A stretch of 64,000 bases of DNA from Apricaphanius iberus (Eukaryota; Chordata; Actinopteri; Cyprinodontiformes; Aphaniidae). The position numbers were made by a program, and so were the translations under genes. Numbering within the stretch: position 1 is the first letter of the stretch; every line of letters starts with the position of its first letter. The notes under the pieces are model-generated. The model saw only the letters and a list, made by a program, of their open reading frames with translations, searched no databases and was not told where the DNA came from. The stretch is from NCBI GenBank assembly GCA_028564705.1, contig JAPXFQ010001662.1, positions 7,562,001-7,626,000 on the forward strand, read 5' to 3'. Positions 35,601-48,000 of the stretch are shown here, in pieces.

Positions 35601-38600
35601 TGGAGCTTTGAGAGGTGTGCAGAATGAAAGTACAACATTTCCTTTAAAAAAAATTATATTTGAATAAAAATATAATAAAATTTACATTTTAACCGGGCCC
35701 AGCCATGACGTTGTGTTTATATCTGCCAGCCAACAGCGGCCGCGGGTTGACGGATACGGTCTCTATGATCCAACAACGTGGTCAGCTCGGCTAACACTAG
35801 GAAATATTGTGGAGTCAGCAAGTCAGGCAGCTGCTTCAGAGACCCGAAAATACTGTTATCAGTCTCAGGAGAGGAGTGACCGCAGAAGAACAGAAATTAG
35901 AGTAATTTTAGGTGCAGCCTACACTAGATGAACCCACTAAAAACATTTCCACTTTCAATTACCAAAACTACAATCATTGTCTTTTAATCCTTCTCTACAA
36001 GGGAAGAACCTGGGCGTGATTTTTGACTCTGATCTGACTTTTATCCCTCACATTAAAAATATCACTAAAATAGGTTTTTATCACCTAAAGAACATCGCCA
36101 GAGTCCGCCCCACTAATGCATGCTTTATCACCAGTAGAATTGATTATTGTAATGCCCTGCTTTCTGGTTTTCCCAAAAAGACAACCTCAAGTTTACAGCT
36201 TTTACAAAATTCAGCAGCTCTTGTCCTGATGAAGACCAGGAGGCGGGAGCACATTACACCCATCTTAAAATCACTGCATTGGCTCCCCGTATGTTTTAGG
36301 AACGATTTTAAGGTTCTTTGAATGGTTTTTAAGTGTCTTAATGGTCTTGGGCCTTCTTATCTTTCGGTCTCTTTGCTCCTCTGGCAGCCGTCTCCTTATC
36401 ATCCCCAAAGTCAGGACACGAACTTATGGTGAGGCGTCTTTTCATTTTTATGGCCCTCACCTCTGGAACAGGCTGCTGGAGGATCTTATGGTCGCAGAGA
36501 ACATTCATACTTAGACTTACCTTTTTAGCCGAGCTTTTAACGGATTATTATGTATTAATAACTGTTTAATTGCTCTGCATGTTTTATTTGATACATTTTT
36601 AGTTTAGCTTTTAGCTGACTATTATCTATTAATTATTGTTTATCTGCTTAACATCTTTATTTGATCAGAGTTTATCATTTTTTTACCCATGATCATTTAA
36701 AACGCTATCAGTCTTAACAGTTTTATCAGTATTTTACGACCTAATCTCATTATCTACTGTTTATTTTACAGTATAGTTGTGGTGATGTTTATATTTTGGG
36801 TTTTGGGAAGGGGAAGGGGATTTTGAGGTCATTTTAATCTGTAAAGCACTTTGAGAAGCTTTGTAGTTTGAAAAGCGCTTTATAAATAAAGTTTGAGCTG
36901 ATTCGATTTTAGAATGGGAAGTTACATAGCTAACATTAGTATTGTTAAAGTGCAACTACCCCAAAATCAACTTTCTTTTGCTGTTAAACTGTATAAATAA
37001 GTGTCTCACAGTGTTGTCTAAATGTCTGGTCATTACTTTTTGTATTTTTTACATTTTTGTAAAAATATAAATTTTGCACCAATAACCATTACACTGCACT
37101 TGAATTTGAATCTGTTTTTGCTACCAGCTCAGCCTGGATTTCTGATGACAGTGTCCTGTTGCTGTGGAGCATAAAATATGCAAAATTTTGGCCACACCTC
37201 CGTAGCGATCGAGTTGGCAACTCACGAGCCATTGGCTCAAATCGATACGGCTCAGGGCCGCTTGCCTCCTCCACAGAACCTTCCTCCCTTTAACTCTCTT
37301 CGCTCTTAAGGAGGTGGAGAGAAATATTCAACCTCATAATTTTCCCCCTCTAACGCAGTGGAGCTTGTGTCGCTATTGCTTTGCATCTTTCTAGCTGCTC
37401 TGTGTTTGTTGTTCTGCAGAAAATGCAGGAAGTCACAGCTCGGCCCCCCCATTGTGTTTTTGATTTTTTTCTTTTTTCCCACACGTCTGTCACGCCGATG
37501 CCTCCACCTTGACCCCAGATGACAGCGCAGGCATTTCGAAAACATTCTTTTGATAATTTTTTCATCAACTACATAACAAAAAATTGCAGATGTCTCGACC
37601 TCTGTGTTCATAATGGTAGATACGGCCTTGCTTGGATGCTTGGGTAAATAAGCGGACAGATCTTGTATCTTAGTTTGATGAACAGCTTGTAAGAAGATTG
37701 CTGTCGGACGACTAATCGTACAGGAGCAACAAGGATATAAATTTCTTGTTGAGAAATCCCTTCAAACTCCTCTGTTCTCTCTTTTTAAAAATCAGGTGCA
37801 TTATCAGCTCTTGTTACACTGTAGAAACACTCTGTGAACTGTAATCAGCTCTCTCCTCTTCATGCCTAATACCAGGGTGATGAAGGTTGCGTCCAAATAC
37901 ATTGGCCGTGGTCTAATGTTCTCCGTAGCCAATAAGCGGGACTTCCAGGCTGAGCTGGAGGACGACTACGGCCTGGGAACGTCAGATGGAGGCGAGCTGC
38001 CGTTCGTCACCATCCGGACCAAGCTGGGCCACAAGTACACCATGCGGGAGGAGTTCACGTAGGTTGAAGCTGAACGTGTCGGGGTCACCGTGCTGTGACT
38101 GAATCCGTCATTTTAACGGCTTGTTACTGTGTTTCAGGAGGGACGGTCAGTCACTGGAGAGGTTTCTGGTGGATTATTTCGCCGGTCGGCTGAAGCGTTA
38201 CATCAAATCGGAACCGGTGCCTGAGAAGAACACGGCTCCTGTGAAGGTGAGATGGACATGACTGGGCAGTGATACCTTAACACGATTGTTTTGGTGGAAT
38301 GGCGAGAGGAATGAGCGGCTCTACTTTGGCTCTGCCATAACCTCTGACCTCTGTTTGTCTTTCTACACTGCAGGTTGTTGTTGCAGAGTCCTTCGACAAC
38401 ATCGTTAATGATCCAGATAAAGACGTTCTGATTCAGTTTTACTCTCCGTTGTGTCCACACTGCAAGAAACTGGAACCAGTTTACAGAGAACTTGCGGAAA
38501 TGGTACGAAATAGTAGTTTAGTGTTGCTTTTGATGGTGTAAAAATGACGGTGGCTGAGAGGTTCAAACCACATTTACATTACAAAAAAAAGACATTTACA

Positions 38601-39808
38601 AACTCGATATATATTTTCAGAAAACATAATTTTGTTTTTTCAATTTGTTAATTTGTTTTTTGTAAATTTCTTTTGTGAAAATGTAATTTTCTTTTATTTA
38701 TTTATTTTCCAATTTTTTTTCTTAAAATGTAATTTTTTTTTAATTTGTTAATTTTTTTCTGAAAATGTAATTTTGCTTTTGCAATGTGTAAATTTGCTTT
38801 TTGAAAATGTAACTTTGTGTTCAATTAAGTTTTTTTCTGATACGTAATTTTGTTGTTCAATTTCTTAGGTTTTTTTTCTGGTGATGTAATTTTTTTCTTT
38901 TAATTTATTTGTTTTCGGAATTGTATTTTTCTTTTGAGTTTGTAAATGTGTTTTTTGTAATGTAAATGTGGTTTGCATTTCTCAGCCACTGTAATGGCTA
39001 AATCTGATAAAATCCAATTGTTTCATTAAGAATCTCAGTTGGCTTTTGTCAAACCCCTTTCTGTTATTTTTGACAAACTGTTTGCGCATTATCTGTGGTA
39101 TTTTAAAGAGCTCCAAACCTCCCTGCCATAACCCTAATCTTTAGCTTCTGCCACAGATTCAGTAGCAGAGGAGAAGCTTGTATATCAAACTAATTAGTTT
39201 AAACCTGAATTTGCCAAGGGCACGGCAGTTGATCAGCTTATTAAAACAAAGTTTAGTAGCCACTGTTTGATTTTTACATTTGCTGTTATACTGATGTAAC
39301 CATCCCTGTCTGTTTCTCAGTTGTATTCTGACCCAAACATCGTCATCGCCAAGATGAATGCTGTCGATAATGATGTCCCGCTGGGATACGATGTTCAGGG
39401 GTGAGGATAGAGCTTTTTCACATTTTCTTACATAACAAATAGTCGTTCTTTTTTGGCTCTTTAAAACAAGCCAGTTGTTCTCAAAATATTGCCTAATTTT
39501 CATATTTATTTGTTTTTAAAAGTAAGCCTGATATTTATTTTTTTATTACCTCGTTTATTAACAGTTTTTCTTTCCTTCCAGTTTTCCAACCATTTATTTT
39601 GCTCCGGTGGGTAAAAAAGATGATCCCGTTCGATATCAGGTAGCTGGTCCAGGTTCGGCATTTTGACCCACATTTTTTTGTCACAGGAGGCCTGATGATG
39701 TTTCCTGCTTCTTTTCAGGGCACTCGAGAGCTGAAAGACCTTTTGACGTTCCTGAAACATGAGGCGAGTTACAATCTGGTGCTCCCTGGGTTAAAGGACG
39801 AACTGTGA
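29615..39808 (+). CDS. pdia3: PDIA3/ERp57-like protein disulfide isomerase (altered second active site)
   Basis: ER-lumen thiol-disulfide oxidoreductase with the a-b-b'-a' layout; ERp57 works with calnexin/calreticulin on glycoproteins. Thirteen exons: 29615-29778, 32208-32286, 32384-32501, 34610-34717, 34798-34924, 35003-35116, 35198-35323, 37876-38058, 38138-38246, 38374-38502, 39321-39400, 39582-39639, 39719-39808. Total 494 residues (family about 505, also 13 exons in mammals). A hydrophobic signal peptide covers about residues 1-25. The a domain has WCGHC at 55-59 and the cis-proline motif GYPT. The a' domain keeps GFPT, but residues 402-406 are LCPHC, not WCGHC: W to L and G to P. The C-terminus is KDEL, an ER-retention signal; mammalian PDIA3 ends QEDL. 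Two start ATGs are adjacent (29615 and 29618). The family assignment is firm. Whether this is the main pdia3 orthologue or a fish paralogue cannot be settled from the sequence alone. Confidence 0.93.
30050..30402 (+). repeat. Degenerate TCCA/TCTG tetranucleotide microsatellite
   Basis: Runs of catccatccatc and gtctgtctgtc over about 350 bp, purest at 30366-30401. It lies in intron 1 of the PDIA3-like gene. The open frame through it is a by-product. Confidence 0.85.
30403..32200. other. PDIA3-like intron 1, remaining part
   Basis: AT-rich intron without a supported gene. Possible old repeats, none classifiable by eye. Confidence 0.3.
32986..33432. mobile_element. MITE with CTGCAAAAACTG ends, nested in LINE
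   Basis: CTGCAAAAACTGTCCCATCT at the left is the complement of the right end (agatggacagtttttgcag). Arms of about 60 bp match (aaccaagt, tttagctgaaaac). It interrupts the LINE after its LLPPYH residues. Confidence 0.75.
33846..34471 (-). mobile_element. PIF/Harbinger-derived element, nested in LINE
   Basis: Inverted ends AGGTGCATTCAGACC and GGTCTGAACGCAGCA; TAA on both sides (33843-33845, 34472-34474) fits the 3-bp Harbinger duplication. The minus strand (34217-34402) encodes [20 protein letters not shown], the N-terminal part of Harbinger transposase. The catalytic part is absent. Confidence 0.75.
35936..36905 (+). pseudogene. L2/Rex-like LINE fragment, 3' end
   Basis: 35977-36321 encodes [31 protein letters not shown] and [14 protein letters not shown]. 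Further pieces to 36480 ([13 protein letters not shown]) are in other frames. It ends in a gcgctttataaataaa tail at 36875-36890, typical of this family. In intron 7 of the PDIA3-like gene. Confidence 0.75.
36906..37870. other. PDIA3-like intron 7, remaining part
   Basis: No gene supported. Open frames on the minus strand at 37089-37611 have no recognisable domain and are probably repeat-derived. Confidence 0.3.
38452..38463 (+). other. CPHC redox motif in a' domain of the PDIA3-like protein
   Basis: Codons tgt-cca-cac-tgc in exon 10 give C403-P-H-C406, preceded by ttg (Leu402). The surrounding residues (VLIQFYSP before, KKLEPVY after) match the PDIA3 a' domain, so the frame is certain. The family norm is WCGHC. 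CPHC is the motif of bacterial DsbA, a strongly oxidising thioredoxin-fold enzyme. Confidence 0.9.
38547..38992. mobile_element. T-rich MITE with GTGGCTGAGA ends and internal tandem pattern
   Basis: The left ggtggctgagag...aaccacatttacattac and right gtaatgtaaatgtggttt...ctcagccac arms are complementary. The inside is a loose tandem of about 45 nt (gaaaatgtaattttg with variants). It lies in intron 10 of the PDIA3-like gene, 45 nt after the CPHC exon. Confidence 0.65.
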
Positions 39809-39841
39809 AGCTTGTTTACCCACCAATCTTAATGTAGAGAG

Positions 39842-39847
39842 AATAAA
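39842..39847 (+). terminator. Proximal poly(A) signal of the PDIA3-like gene
   Basis: AATAAA 34 nt after the stop codon. A second AATAAA at 40234-40239 could give a longer 3' UTR of about 450 nt. Confidence 0.55.
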
Positions 39848-41060
39848 ACACCACGTCACTTACAGACACAGTCCTTCTCTATCTGATTGACCTGGTGAAG
39901 AATCAGTTTGAACCTCCACAGGCGTCTATAAAACAGACCGAATCCACACAGATCTTTCTTTATGCCCAAAATACCTACCTAACTTGTTATATGCCTCACT
40001 AGATCTGTTTATTTATTTATTTATGGAGCCATCTAATTTGTATTGGGTTTGTTTATTCATTTTTAAAGTAAAGGTGTAATGCATATTTTATATTTATCAT
40101 ATGTTTAATTTATGTATGGTGCTCTGTTGTATTTTTTTCTATTTTACTAGAGACTCAGCTTTGTGATGATACTGATTCCTTTAAATATGCTCTGAGCCTT
40201 TTTGCACTCTGTGAAGCTCTACCAGGACTGTTTAATAAACTGCTAACTCTCATCTGGCTGTTTTTAATTAAGAGTTATTGTAGTTCTCATTGAGTTATGG
40301 AGCTGTATTCAGATCTTGTTTTATTAATTTTCTTGCTGGTAAATGCAAAGGTGAGTCTGTGGTTATATGTATATATGTTATATATGTCATTTCAGTACTT
40401 CCAAAGATTCTATAATCCATCAGCATTAAAAACCTGAAATACTGATTTAGCAAAGAAATAAAAACATTCAGAGATTATTTCACTGGGAATAAGTTTATGT
40501 ACTCGTGTTCGTCAATCTTGGGCAACCAAACTGTAACCTTGTAAGACTAAGTGTTGTGTTAAAATCTATTTTAAATGTTTTTTAATCTTTTTTATTTTGT
40601 ATTTTACAAAGGTTGCTGTTATTTTTTAACTCAAAGAGGTTGAACCCCATTGTTCAGTCTTGGAATGCTATTGGATATGAAATTTCCTTATACTTATACT
40701 TCAATATTTAATATTGAAAAATGTTCATAAGAGCTTACTAAACCATTAAAAAAACGGAAGACATATTTTCATTTCCAAAATACTCCTGCAAAACCATCCA
40801 AAAGGTTGAATTTGATTTAGTGTGCAGGGAGCAAAATGTAAAATAAATACATTTACTTGGGATTTAAGTATGTCCAAAACATCGACTTCTTTTTAAAAAA
40901 AAATCTATATATTAAACTAAAAAAGTTAAAAAAGGAAAAACAAGAAAACAGAATAAAATCTGAAAGGAGTTTAGCGGATTTTCTCCTTAAAAGGCGGATT
41001 GTGTGAGAAACTAATTTCATTCACTTTGTTGGTGGATTAATACGTCAATCACCATAATTA
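39848..41060. other. PDIA3 to CCT3 intergenic region
   Basis: 3' UTR tail of the PDIA3-like gene to about 40240, then about 800 bp of AT-rich sequence without a supported gene. Confidence 0.4.
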
Positions 41061-41067
41061 TCCTCGC

Positions 41068-41174
41068 TGATTGGTCAGATTTCCAGTTTCGTCACATCCA
41101 CCCTTCAGGACCCTCCCTCTCGCCGTACCACCCAGAACCTTCCAGGCTGCTGCTGTCCGACGCACGTTGTCAAA
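41068..41174 (+). promoter_or_regulatory. CCT3 promoter/5' UTR with CCAAT box and heat-shock-like element
   Basis: An inverted CCAAT box (gattggtc, near 41069) and a heat-shock-like pair of inverted units (AGAAccTTCC, about 41134-41143) lie within about 105 nt of the ATG. HSF1 control of CCT genes is known in vertebrates; the sites here are motif matches only. Confidence 0.4.
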
Positions 41175-41992
41175 ATGTTCGGCCAGCAGGTTTTAGTGCT
41201 CAGTAAGTACCAAAAATTCACCTAAAGCTTATTTTTTATTACTTCAGTTTGAGTTGGTCTCTGTGGTTCTGCTGGTTTTGTTGCCGGTAGCATACAGAGC
41301 GGAGCGGCTGGAACACAAAGCGGCTAGGCAGCATGTGCTAACCAGGCGGCTGCTATGTGCGTCAGGGCGGCACTTCCTCAGACCGGGTTAGAGTTAGCAT
41401 CGTTAGCTCATGCTACATTAACCATCGGCAGACTGCGAACATCTCAGCTCAGCCGGTGTTAGCATCTTTAGCTCACACGCGACGAAAAGCGTGAGAGAGA
41501 TGCTAAGCTAACAGCAGCTAACTGTCACCGTTACTCAGCACGGAGCTGCGGCTGTGAGGCTCTAAACTAGCACTTTTTTATGTTTAAAACTATCAATATT
41601 GACGTTTAAACACTGTTCTGATTTGTGTTTTTGGCCTGTTGTTAATAATATAAATTTGGCTGGTCGAGGAAGCTGCTAACATATATTTTTTTTTAATTTA
41701 ATTTACATATGACGATGTTTTGTAGTGAATTGTGCAGTCCAATGTAATGCAAGCCGGTTTAAATATTTTGGGGAACTACTTAACATACTGGTATTGCTGG
41801 GGTTTAATGTTCCAACTGGTTTAATGAATACTTCTTTTGAAAATGTGATTACTAATGAAAGCAGATGCAAGTTAAATAATTTTCTTCCCGATAAGATATT
41901 ATGCAGATTAGTTAAGGCTGTGATTTACATGGTGTAATTTAATGCAGGATTAAACAAATATGATTCCTTCCTACACAGAAAATACCAGTTTC

Positions 41993-42035
<43 letters not shown>

Positions 42036-45000
42036 CCTGCTGTAATGGCTTTTATCTGAAAAGGAAAATCAACACCTATTTCTGAGAAACTATTATTAAA
42101 TGAAATTGATTAATTGGTTAAATTTTTTTTAATTTATAATATTTATAAAGTCGCACAAATATAACAAGCTAATTTAGCTGGTTAATTAGTAAACAGACAA
42201 GGCACTAATAACTTTTTATTTTTGAAACTGTTATTTTGCGATTTAAATTTTTCCCCCTATCCTTCAAGTTTTTCTGTCTTAGGTGGCTTTGGAGGTGACT
42301 TTCTATTTCGTCACATTAAAAAAATATATATTTAAGTGTAGGAAAAATGTTGTTTTGCATACATAGCGATAAGGCCACGAAATTGTAATTCGTGATGTTA
42401 TTTGTAGAGTTGGACAATATGTTGAATCACAGTTGCCACAGTATTAATTTCTACAATTTGCCATCGGTATAGTTTACACAATATGCAAAATTTGTTAAGC
42501 TAATATTGATCATTCATTCACACTCGGCATACTAATATATATTTGGTCAAATAAATTGACTTTGAATGACCTCCTGCCTACGCCATATCTAGATTTAAGT
42601 GACCGATAAGCTAAAGAAAAGTCTTGTGATTAAAATATGGATCAGTTGCAACTAGAGCTCATTTGTATATCAACTATCAGTATTTAATATGTAGGTCTGA
42701 ATGCATTATCTATTAGAATATTATATTTCACGTCTCCTGCATGCCAGTAATATATTTGATCAGTTGGATACACTTGGACTTGGGGCTGGACGATAATTTG
42801 ATAGCAATATATATCGATCGATAGACGTGTGGTGCGATATAAAAAAAAGGGGGTCGATAAAAATGTTTGATAGAAAAAAAAAATATCCCCTAATTTTTTC
42901 ATTATAGCCTATCTGGCAGCTAAATACAACAATCATTACTTACTCCAAACGAATCATTAACAATGACCCACGCTGCTCTTTCAGCCACCCTCTCCTTTCA
43001 AACCACAAAAAGGATGAAATGATTTGAGCTGAAGCAGAATTTTTTTTAGTTGTCCCCAAGCGAACCTTCCCCGTAATTTCGCTGCGCTCAGACACCACAA
43101 CAAGGCAGCGGCGGAGGACGTTGTTCCAGATAAATGTTTCAGTGGCTCCGGTAAAGGTTACGTCCCGTTTTGAACCGATCCTCGATGCACTTAAAACACT
43201 AAACGTAGCAATGATGAAGGAAATATAAAACTACGGTCCGCTGTTTTAAGCAGGACTTCCCTCTCCTAGCTCCCTACGAATCTCTTACAGAGACACAGGA
43301 AACTTACCCAGGTCGTGTTGCGTTGCTAACATCTGTGGCTTTTAAAATCTCCCCTCGGTTCTGCTCTCGGTCCTTAGAAGCGAAAAAATGCTTTAAAAAA
43401 CACAACAGGGGTTTGATAGACCTGCTGGCTTCAGCTCTCAGTGACTGAGCTGCAGTGTTGGAGCCCATCAACACTGGTGAGTAGCTAGTTAGCTTTAGCC
43501 TACAGCTGAAAAGCTGAAGTGAATTTGAATAAACTTTATTGACAAACTAAACCAAAGGCTTCAGCCATTATTATAAAGTGTCATAAATGTTAAAAAGCAT
43601 AAAAATAAGGCTTTAATTTAAATTATTAACATGATATATATATATATAATAGGGATGGGAATCTTACAACATCCACGATTCAATTCGATTCCGATTCTTG
43701 GGGTGACTATTCGATTCAGAAACGATTCTCGGTTCAAATCAAATTTTTTTTCTTAATCAATACTCTTTCATTCATCATTTGTGTTTGTAATACACACAAC
43801 TTGATCTGCCAAGTGTCTGTGATGAAGTGAGCCATGAATGTAATAGGGCATCAACACAAAATAGATTTTACAATCTATGTTGAGAGAAGGGAACTGGTTC
43901 AAAAGTAACAAGACATGAAATTGCAACTGGACATCCAAGACCTTTTAAACTAAATGTCTAGTCTTTAAAAAAATGCTAATATATTTTAAGAAAAAATATA
44001 TATATGTATTTTTGTTTGTTCTTTGGTACGTAGTAGAAAATACATTGAAAATATTTAGTATGCACCAAATGTTGCTTATCAACCATCATTAAACATAAAT
44101 TTATGGCTTATGTTATTATTTTTATTGTTTTTGTTAGAAATTTTAAAAGTCCTAACGTTATTGAACTCAGCATATATTTCGGACTTCCTTGAAAGCGCCA
44201 CAGGTGTGCAGCGCTACTGGATGTTTATGTGTAGCTTATAAAGAAAGATTTATATAAAAAAAAAAACTTTAGCCAAGGGTGTCATTAGCATGGAAAAGAC
44301 CTTTTAGACGGCCCAAACATTTACCTTCAACAAAGACGGGGCGGGCTGGATTTCTCTTTCGTCTTTCATGCTGAAGCTTTAGCCTAGCGGCTACAGCTAG
44401 CTGGCGCTAGCTAGCCAACAGCGCATCAGACCTGTCAATGTGACGGTGGCTGTTGCATGACAAACACTATGCGAAGCGAAAATGTAAAAAGGTTCAGAAA
44501 ACATATATTTTGAGAATCGATTCTCAAACATTTCGGATCGATTCTGAATCTTGTTAAATAGGAATCGAGATTCAGACGTGAATCGATTGTTGTTGGTTTT
44601 TTTTTCACACCCCTAATATATAATATAATGGTTAATAATATTACTTTTCTTTGTATTTACTGATTTTACTCAGGTCTCTTGGTTTGTTTCTGTGTCTCAC
44701 GAACTTACTTATGATAAAAAGAAGTGTTTGAAAAATGTATTTAATTCTTAGTTAGAATTTAGTTAATTGAAGAATAACAAAATGGCTGGGGAGGCACTTA
44801 AAATATATTTTTTACATTATGTGATATTTGTCTACAATTATCTATATCGATCAATATGACTATTTCCTTTATCGAAATGCTCTTTTTCTATGTCTTCCAG
44901 CCCTAATTGATACTGTCCCGTGTTCTGTTAGACTATATTTCTTTCATTTTTCAGTGATTGCATTTTCTTTGTGTTTATAAAGTGTTTTTTGTGTTGTTGT

Positions 45001-48000
45001 TTTTTTTACACAATAATCCAGTATTATTAACACCTGTTTGCTTTTTTTCCTCCTCCAGACCAGAACATGAAGAGAGAGTCTGGGCGTAAAGTCCAGACAG
45101 GAAACATCAATGCTGCAAAGGTCAGTTAAAACAGTCATGAAGTGGGTTTCCAGTCTTGGTTCTTACGGTGGGGCCTATCGTGCAGATTTCACCTTTTTTC
45201 CACCCTTTTGTGTTGTTTTGGACTCTGTTGCCACTTTAAACCCTCCAAACATGAATAATAACCCGTAATAATCTCTTTCCTCTCTGTTTATTTCAGACCA
45301 TTGCAGATGTGATCAGAACTTGCCTCGGCCCGCGGGCCATGATGAAGGTGAGTCTGCTCCGACATGCCGACACAGCAAACTATTCTCCATGGTGAATGCG
45401 TCGGTCCTGAGCCAATCAACCGCTGTGTTCCTCTCCACAGATGTTGCTCGACCCCACAGGAGGAATCGTCATGACGAATGACGGGAATGCCATCCTCAGG
45501 GAGGTCAGAGTCACAAACCAGGTCCTCACCTTGCTCAGTATCTAAGTCGGGTTTTGTTTTCACCCAAACGTATGTCTCCGTGGCGACAGATTCAGGTGCA
45601 GCATCCTGCAGCCAAGTCCATGATCGAGATCAGCCGCACGCAGGACGAAGAGGTGGGAGACGGGACCACGTCGGTCATCATTCTGGGTGAGGATTCGTTC
45701 GGTGTGCCTTAGCGAGCAGCATGAAACGCAGCGGATACGACCAAGAGTGTGCGTTTGTGTCTCAGCTGGAGAGATGCTGTCCGTAGCCGAGCAGTTTTTG
45801 GAGCAGCAGATGCATCCGACGGTGATCATCAGCGCCTACAGGCAGGCTCTGGAGGACATGCTGGAAACCCTGAAGGAAATCAGGTACGCTCCACGGTTCC
45901 CAATTGGATGCTGCTCTGTAGCGCTGGGAGATGAGACGAAATCCATCGTCTGGAAGATAGAAAATGTCTTATCGTTAGAGTCACGGTTATGGTGCGTTCA
46001 CACCGCCCCAAACGGCAGCATCAGTTGCGGCAAGTTTACATGTAAAGTCTATGATTGAGTATGTCAGAGGTCCGTCAGAGTCTCTGCGGTGCGTTGACTA
46101 AGTCAACTTTTCAAGCGTTACTTGCGTTCCAAGCGGCAATGTAGCAAACGCAAGCAACGCAGAAGTGCAGCTAGCTGACCTTTTTGACGCAGTGCGTCAA
46201 CCAGTCAGAGCGTCTCACTGTAGTGATGTCACTACATGTATCTTGAATGAAGCGTGAGTCCAGTAAAAAAACATTTTCAACAAACACTGATTTCAAAAAT
46301 CGGAAATAAGACTTTCCTCAGGATGAACTGAGCACCTGTAGTTGGTGTCCTGATAGGATATTTGAGCTCCGGTGCCCGGAAGGTCGTAAAATTGGGCGCC
46401 AGAAAGACGGAAGTAGCGCGGAAAGCGAAACTCATCCATAAGCAGCTTCTGGAGCAAATGGTTAAACTCCGCAAACTCAGAACGCATCTGAATAATGGGC
46501 GCTGATGCACCCCATGTCGACGTTGTCTAGCTTTATCTAGCTAATAAATCCAAGCCACTCTCTCGTTACGAGAGAGTGGCTTGGAGACTGGAAAAAAAAC
46601 TAGAGGCTTATAGTCCAAAAATTCAGGTATTTTAAACCGATTTCCTTTAGTGGAAAGCTTTTATGGTGCAGTGAGTAGAACCGTCTGCCCCTCCTACTCC
46701 AGTACCCCTGTGGACACGTCAGACCGCTCCATGATGGTGAAGATCATCCACTCGGCCATCAACACCAAAGCTCTGAGCCGCTGGTCCGAACTGGCATGCA
46801 CCATCGCTCTGGACGCCGTTCGTACCGTGGAGCTGGAGGAGAACGGACGCAAGGAGATCGACATCAAGAAGTACGCCAAGGTGGAGAAGGTACGAACCTC
46901 CCTCCACTACGAACGCTCACCTCATGCGGCTTCAAGCCGAAGAAAGTTGAGTTTGTTTGTGTGAGGGTCTTCTCACTGTTCCTGTGGTGCGTTCAGGTTC
47001 CAGGCGGGTTCATCGAGGACTCGTGTGTCCTGAAGGGCGTGATGATCAACAAGGACGTGACTCACTCCAGGATGAGACGGATGATCAAGAACCCTCGCAT
47101 CATCCTGCTCGACTGTTCTCTGGAGTATAAGAAAGGGGAGAGCCAGGTAAAGACATTTATAATCTTTGGTTTCATTTTCACTTATTTTGAGATTCTGTGT
47201 TGTATATTTTGGATATAATTGGTCATGTTCTACTTATGACATGCTTTATGTTTGCTGTGGCCTCAGCGTCTGTTTTCCCAGCAGAAATCGGAGCTATAGG
47301 ATGAATAAAACTAATAAGTGAAACATTCTGTGGTGGAGATTAAGGTTCTGTTCCAGATGATCACAGGCTGATAATCTTCAGTAATAATGGCACAAAAAAA
47401 AGCATCACAGTTCATTATATTTATGGTATTTTGATTCATAGATTGAAGCAAAAAATAAGTCCTTCTGCTTCTTATGTAGTAGCTTTATAGTCCCCGTTTC
47501 TGTCCTGATGAGTCAGAAGCAGCATACAGGCTGTAGGGGGCGTGTTCTGCTATCGTACTGTCTAAGCGGCTTGTCCTGCTCAGCCTGGGAACGTCTGGAA
47601 AAATATGAATATTTCCTTTCATTTTTCCAGGTCTGTCATTTATTAAATGGTGGAAAGAAAAGAAGTTTCCACTTAAATGTATTAATTAAGTGTGATTTAT
47701 TTTTTTAATTTCCCAAATCACAGCTTGATTTTTAATATTTTATTTTGGGATGCAATGATTAAAAAAAAATCAGGCTGAAGCTGATATTGGATCATAATAA
47801 AACTATTGAGGTCATTGGCTGATCTTTATCCATTTTATCGGAACTTTTATATATAGTTCCTCATGATAGCATTTTACCCACCTGCTTCCTAATTACTGAT
47901 TGAAACACTTAATTTAGTGAGTTAAAAAATTAAAAGAAATTTCACTACTTGTTTTGTCTCCAGACGGCTTTAAAATTGTTTTCAACTGGATTTAAAATAC

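Noticed and set aside
37306..37611. 101-codon minus-strand open frame in intron 7 of the PDIA3-like gene
   Set aside because: No domain, no splice or promoter support, and it lies next to LINE remains.
46000..46700. Search for an intronic snoRNA in CCT3
   Set aside because: No convincing C/D or H/ACA box set; the intron is explained by the Harbinger fragment and a palindrome.
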